Source of the DNA: Lachnospiraceae bacterium
GTDB taxonomy: Bacteria; Bacillota; Clostridia; Lachnospirales; Lachnospiraceae
Direction of reading: 5' to 3'
NCBI GenBank assembly: GCA_017475845.1
Contig: JAFVEU010000051.1
Coordinates: 1 to 6,914 of the forward strand
Length of the DNA stretch: 6,914 nucleotides
Position 1 is the stretch's first letter. Every line of letters begins with the position of its first letter. Of this stretch, positions 6,287-6,914 are shown one piece after another. A model generated the notes under the pieces. The model saw only the letters and a program-made list of their open reading frames with translations, was not told the origin of the DNA and did no database searches. The position numbers and the translations under genes are program-made.

Positions 6287-6914
6287 ATCTTTCTGCGTTT
6301 GCTTCATCGAACTGATGAAGCGGCGGTGTGTCGTCATCTATGGGACTTAAGATAAGACCTCTATCCTTCAGTCCCTCTATGATATCCGGCAATGCCAGCA
6401 CCGTATTTCTCCTGCTCCCTGTGTCGTGCAGAAGGATCACGGCCGTATCCCGCCTGTCCACCCCCTTCAGCGTGTTCTCAGCTATCTTAGAAGGTGAAAG
6501 GCTGTTGCCGGAGGAATCCCCCCCATAAACATTCCAATCATAGTATTCCATTCCCTGACTGTAAAGTACCGAGATATAACGGTCCATGGGAATGGATGCT
6601 ATGGTGTTTCCGCTTCCCCCCGGAAAGCGGTAATATTTAGGGACAACGCCTGTCTCATTATAGATTAGATTACGTATTTTATCAAGGTCATACTGAAAGA
6701 GATCCAGATCCCCGTATACCCTGGAATACACGTGGGAATAGGAATGCATGCCTATGGCATGGCCCTCATCAACTATCCTTTTATAGACATGCCTCAGCCC
6801 CGGATCGCTGTCTCCGGTGCCGCATACGAAAAATGTGGCCCTGACCCCGTATTCCTTTAAGATATCCAGTATTTCATCCGTATAGACCGAGGGTCCGTCA
6901 TCAAAGGTCAGATA
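6285..6914 (-). CDS. NodB-domain polysaccharide deacetylase (5' end cut by window edge)
   Basis: Carbohydrate esterase family 4 enzyme. Relatives remove N-acetyl groups from peptidoglycan or other cell-surface polysaccharides outside the membrane using a bound metal. The 209 visible residues hold nearly the whole NodB domain. TFDDGPS at 3-9 gives the catalytic-base Asp5 and metal-ligand Asp6, and HSYSH at 57-61 the two His ligands. RFPGGS at 96-101 carries the conserved Arg, DWNVYGGDSSG is at 126-136, and LLHD at 161-164 carries the catalytic His. The frame is open to the window edge, so the Met at 6749 inside HSYSH is not the start. The missing N-terminus would be expected to carry a signal peptide or membrane anchor. 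A short charged tail follows the domain. It ends 65 nt before the bactofilin ATG. Peptidoglycan N-acetylglucosamine deacetylase is the most likely role, but the substrate is not decided by sequence and no gene symbol is justified. Confidence 0.9.
   Translation of the reverse strand, partial: YLTFDDGPSVYTDEILDILKEYGVRATFFVCGTGDSDPGLRHVYKRIVDEGHAIGMHSYSHVYSRVYGDLDLFQYDLDKIRNLIYNETGVVPKYYRFPGGSGNTIASIPMDRYISVLYSQGMEYYDWNVYGGDSSGNSLSPSKIAENTLKGVDRRDTAVILLHDTGSRRNTVLALPDIIEGLKDRGLILSPIDDDTPPLHQFDEANAER

Noticed and set aside
1..6914. A search by eye for defence genes, toxin-antitoxin pairs, riboswitch leaders, tRNAs, CRISPR arrays or insertion sequences.
   Set aside because: All sequence except short gaps of 65 nt or less is taken up by eight recognisable housekeeping or envelope genes, and none of these elements is visible.

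Overview
The window looks like a chromosomal stretch from a Bacillota member of class Clostridia, most likely Lachnospiraceae. The gene order pyrH-frr-uppS-cdsA-dxr-rseP is the conserved housekeeping cluster of that group. Shine-Dalgarno sites are strong and AGGAGG-like. The bactofilin has the MGFFDDFKEDLSQAV amino end and CSQCYAEV carboxyl end that I associate with Lachnospiraceae proteins. The family assignment is inference from recalled homologues, not from a search. No mobile element, tRNA, rRNA, CRISPR array or foreign-looking island is visible.

All eight genes lie on the minus strand, so transcription runs from high to low coordinates. In that order they are: the C-terminal part of a NodB-type polysaccharide deacetylase (6914-6285, cut by the window edge); a bactofilin with a long acidic repeat region (6219-4951); pyrH, UMP kinase (4905-4210); frr, ribosome recycling factor (4194-3640); uppS, undecaprenyl diphosphate synthase (3643-2927); cdsA, CDP-diacylglycerol synthase (2924-2094); dxr, DXP reductoisomerase (2064-919); and rseP, a site-2 intramembrane metalloprotease (914 to the window start, 3' end missing). 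Gaps are at most 65 nt, and frr and uppS overlap by 4 nt. I see no convincing terminator, so one polycistronic unit is plausible, at least from the bactofilin onward. No gene-free stretch exceeds 65 bases. Every plus-strand open frame looks like a shadow of a minus-strand gene.

Functionally the cluster joins nucleotide supply (PyrH) and ribosome recycling (Frr) to envelope building. Dxr commits carbon to the MEP isoprenoid pathway, UppS turns the resulting isoprenyl diphosphates into the C55 lipid carrier for peptidoglycan, CdsA makes the phospholipid precursor CDP-diacylglycerol, and RseP handles membrane proteolysis. The two upstream genes add a polymer-forming cytoskeletal protein and a probable peptidoglycan or other polysaccharide deacetylase.

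This is largely ordinary core genome and I find no clearly new system. The points most worth a second look are: an in-frame internal ribosome-binding site and ATG in the bactofilin gene that could yield a short form without the acidic arm; the bactofilin and deacetylase pair where rpsB-tsf usually precedes pyrH; and the use of TTG starts by three of the seven genes whose start is visible.
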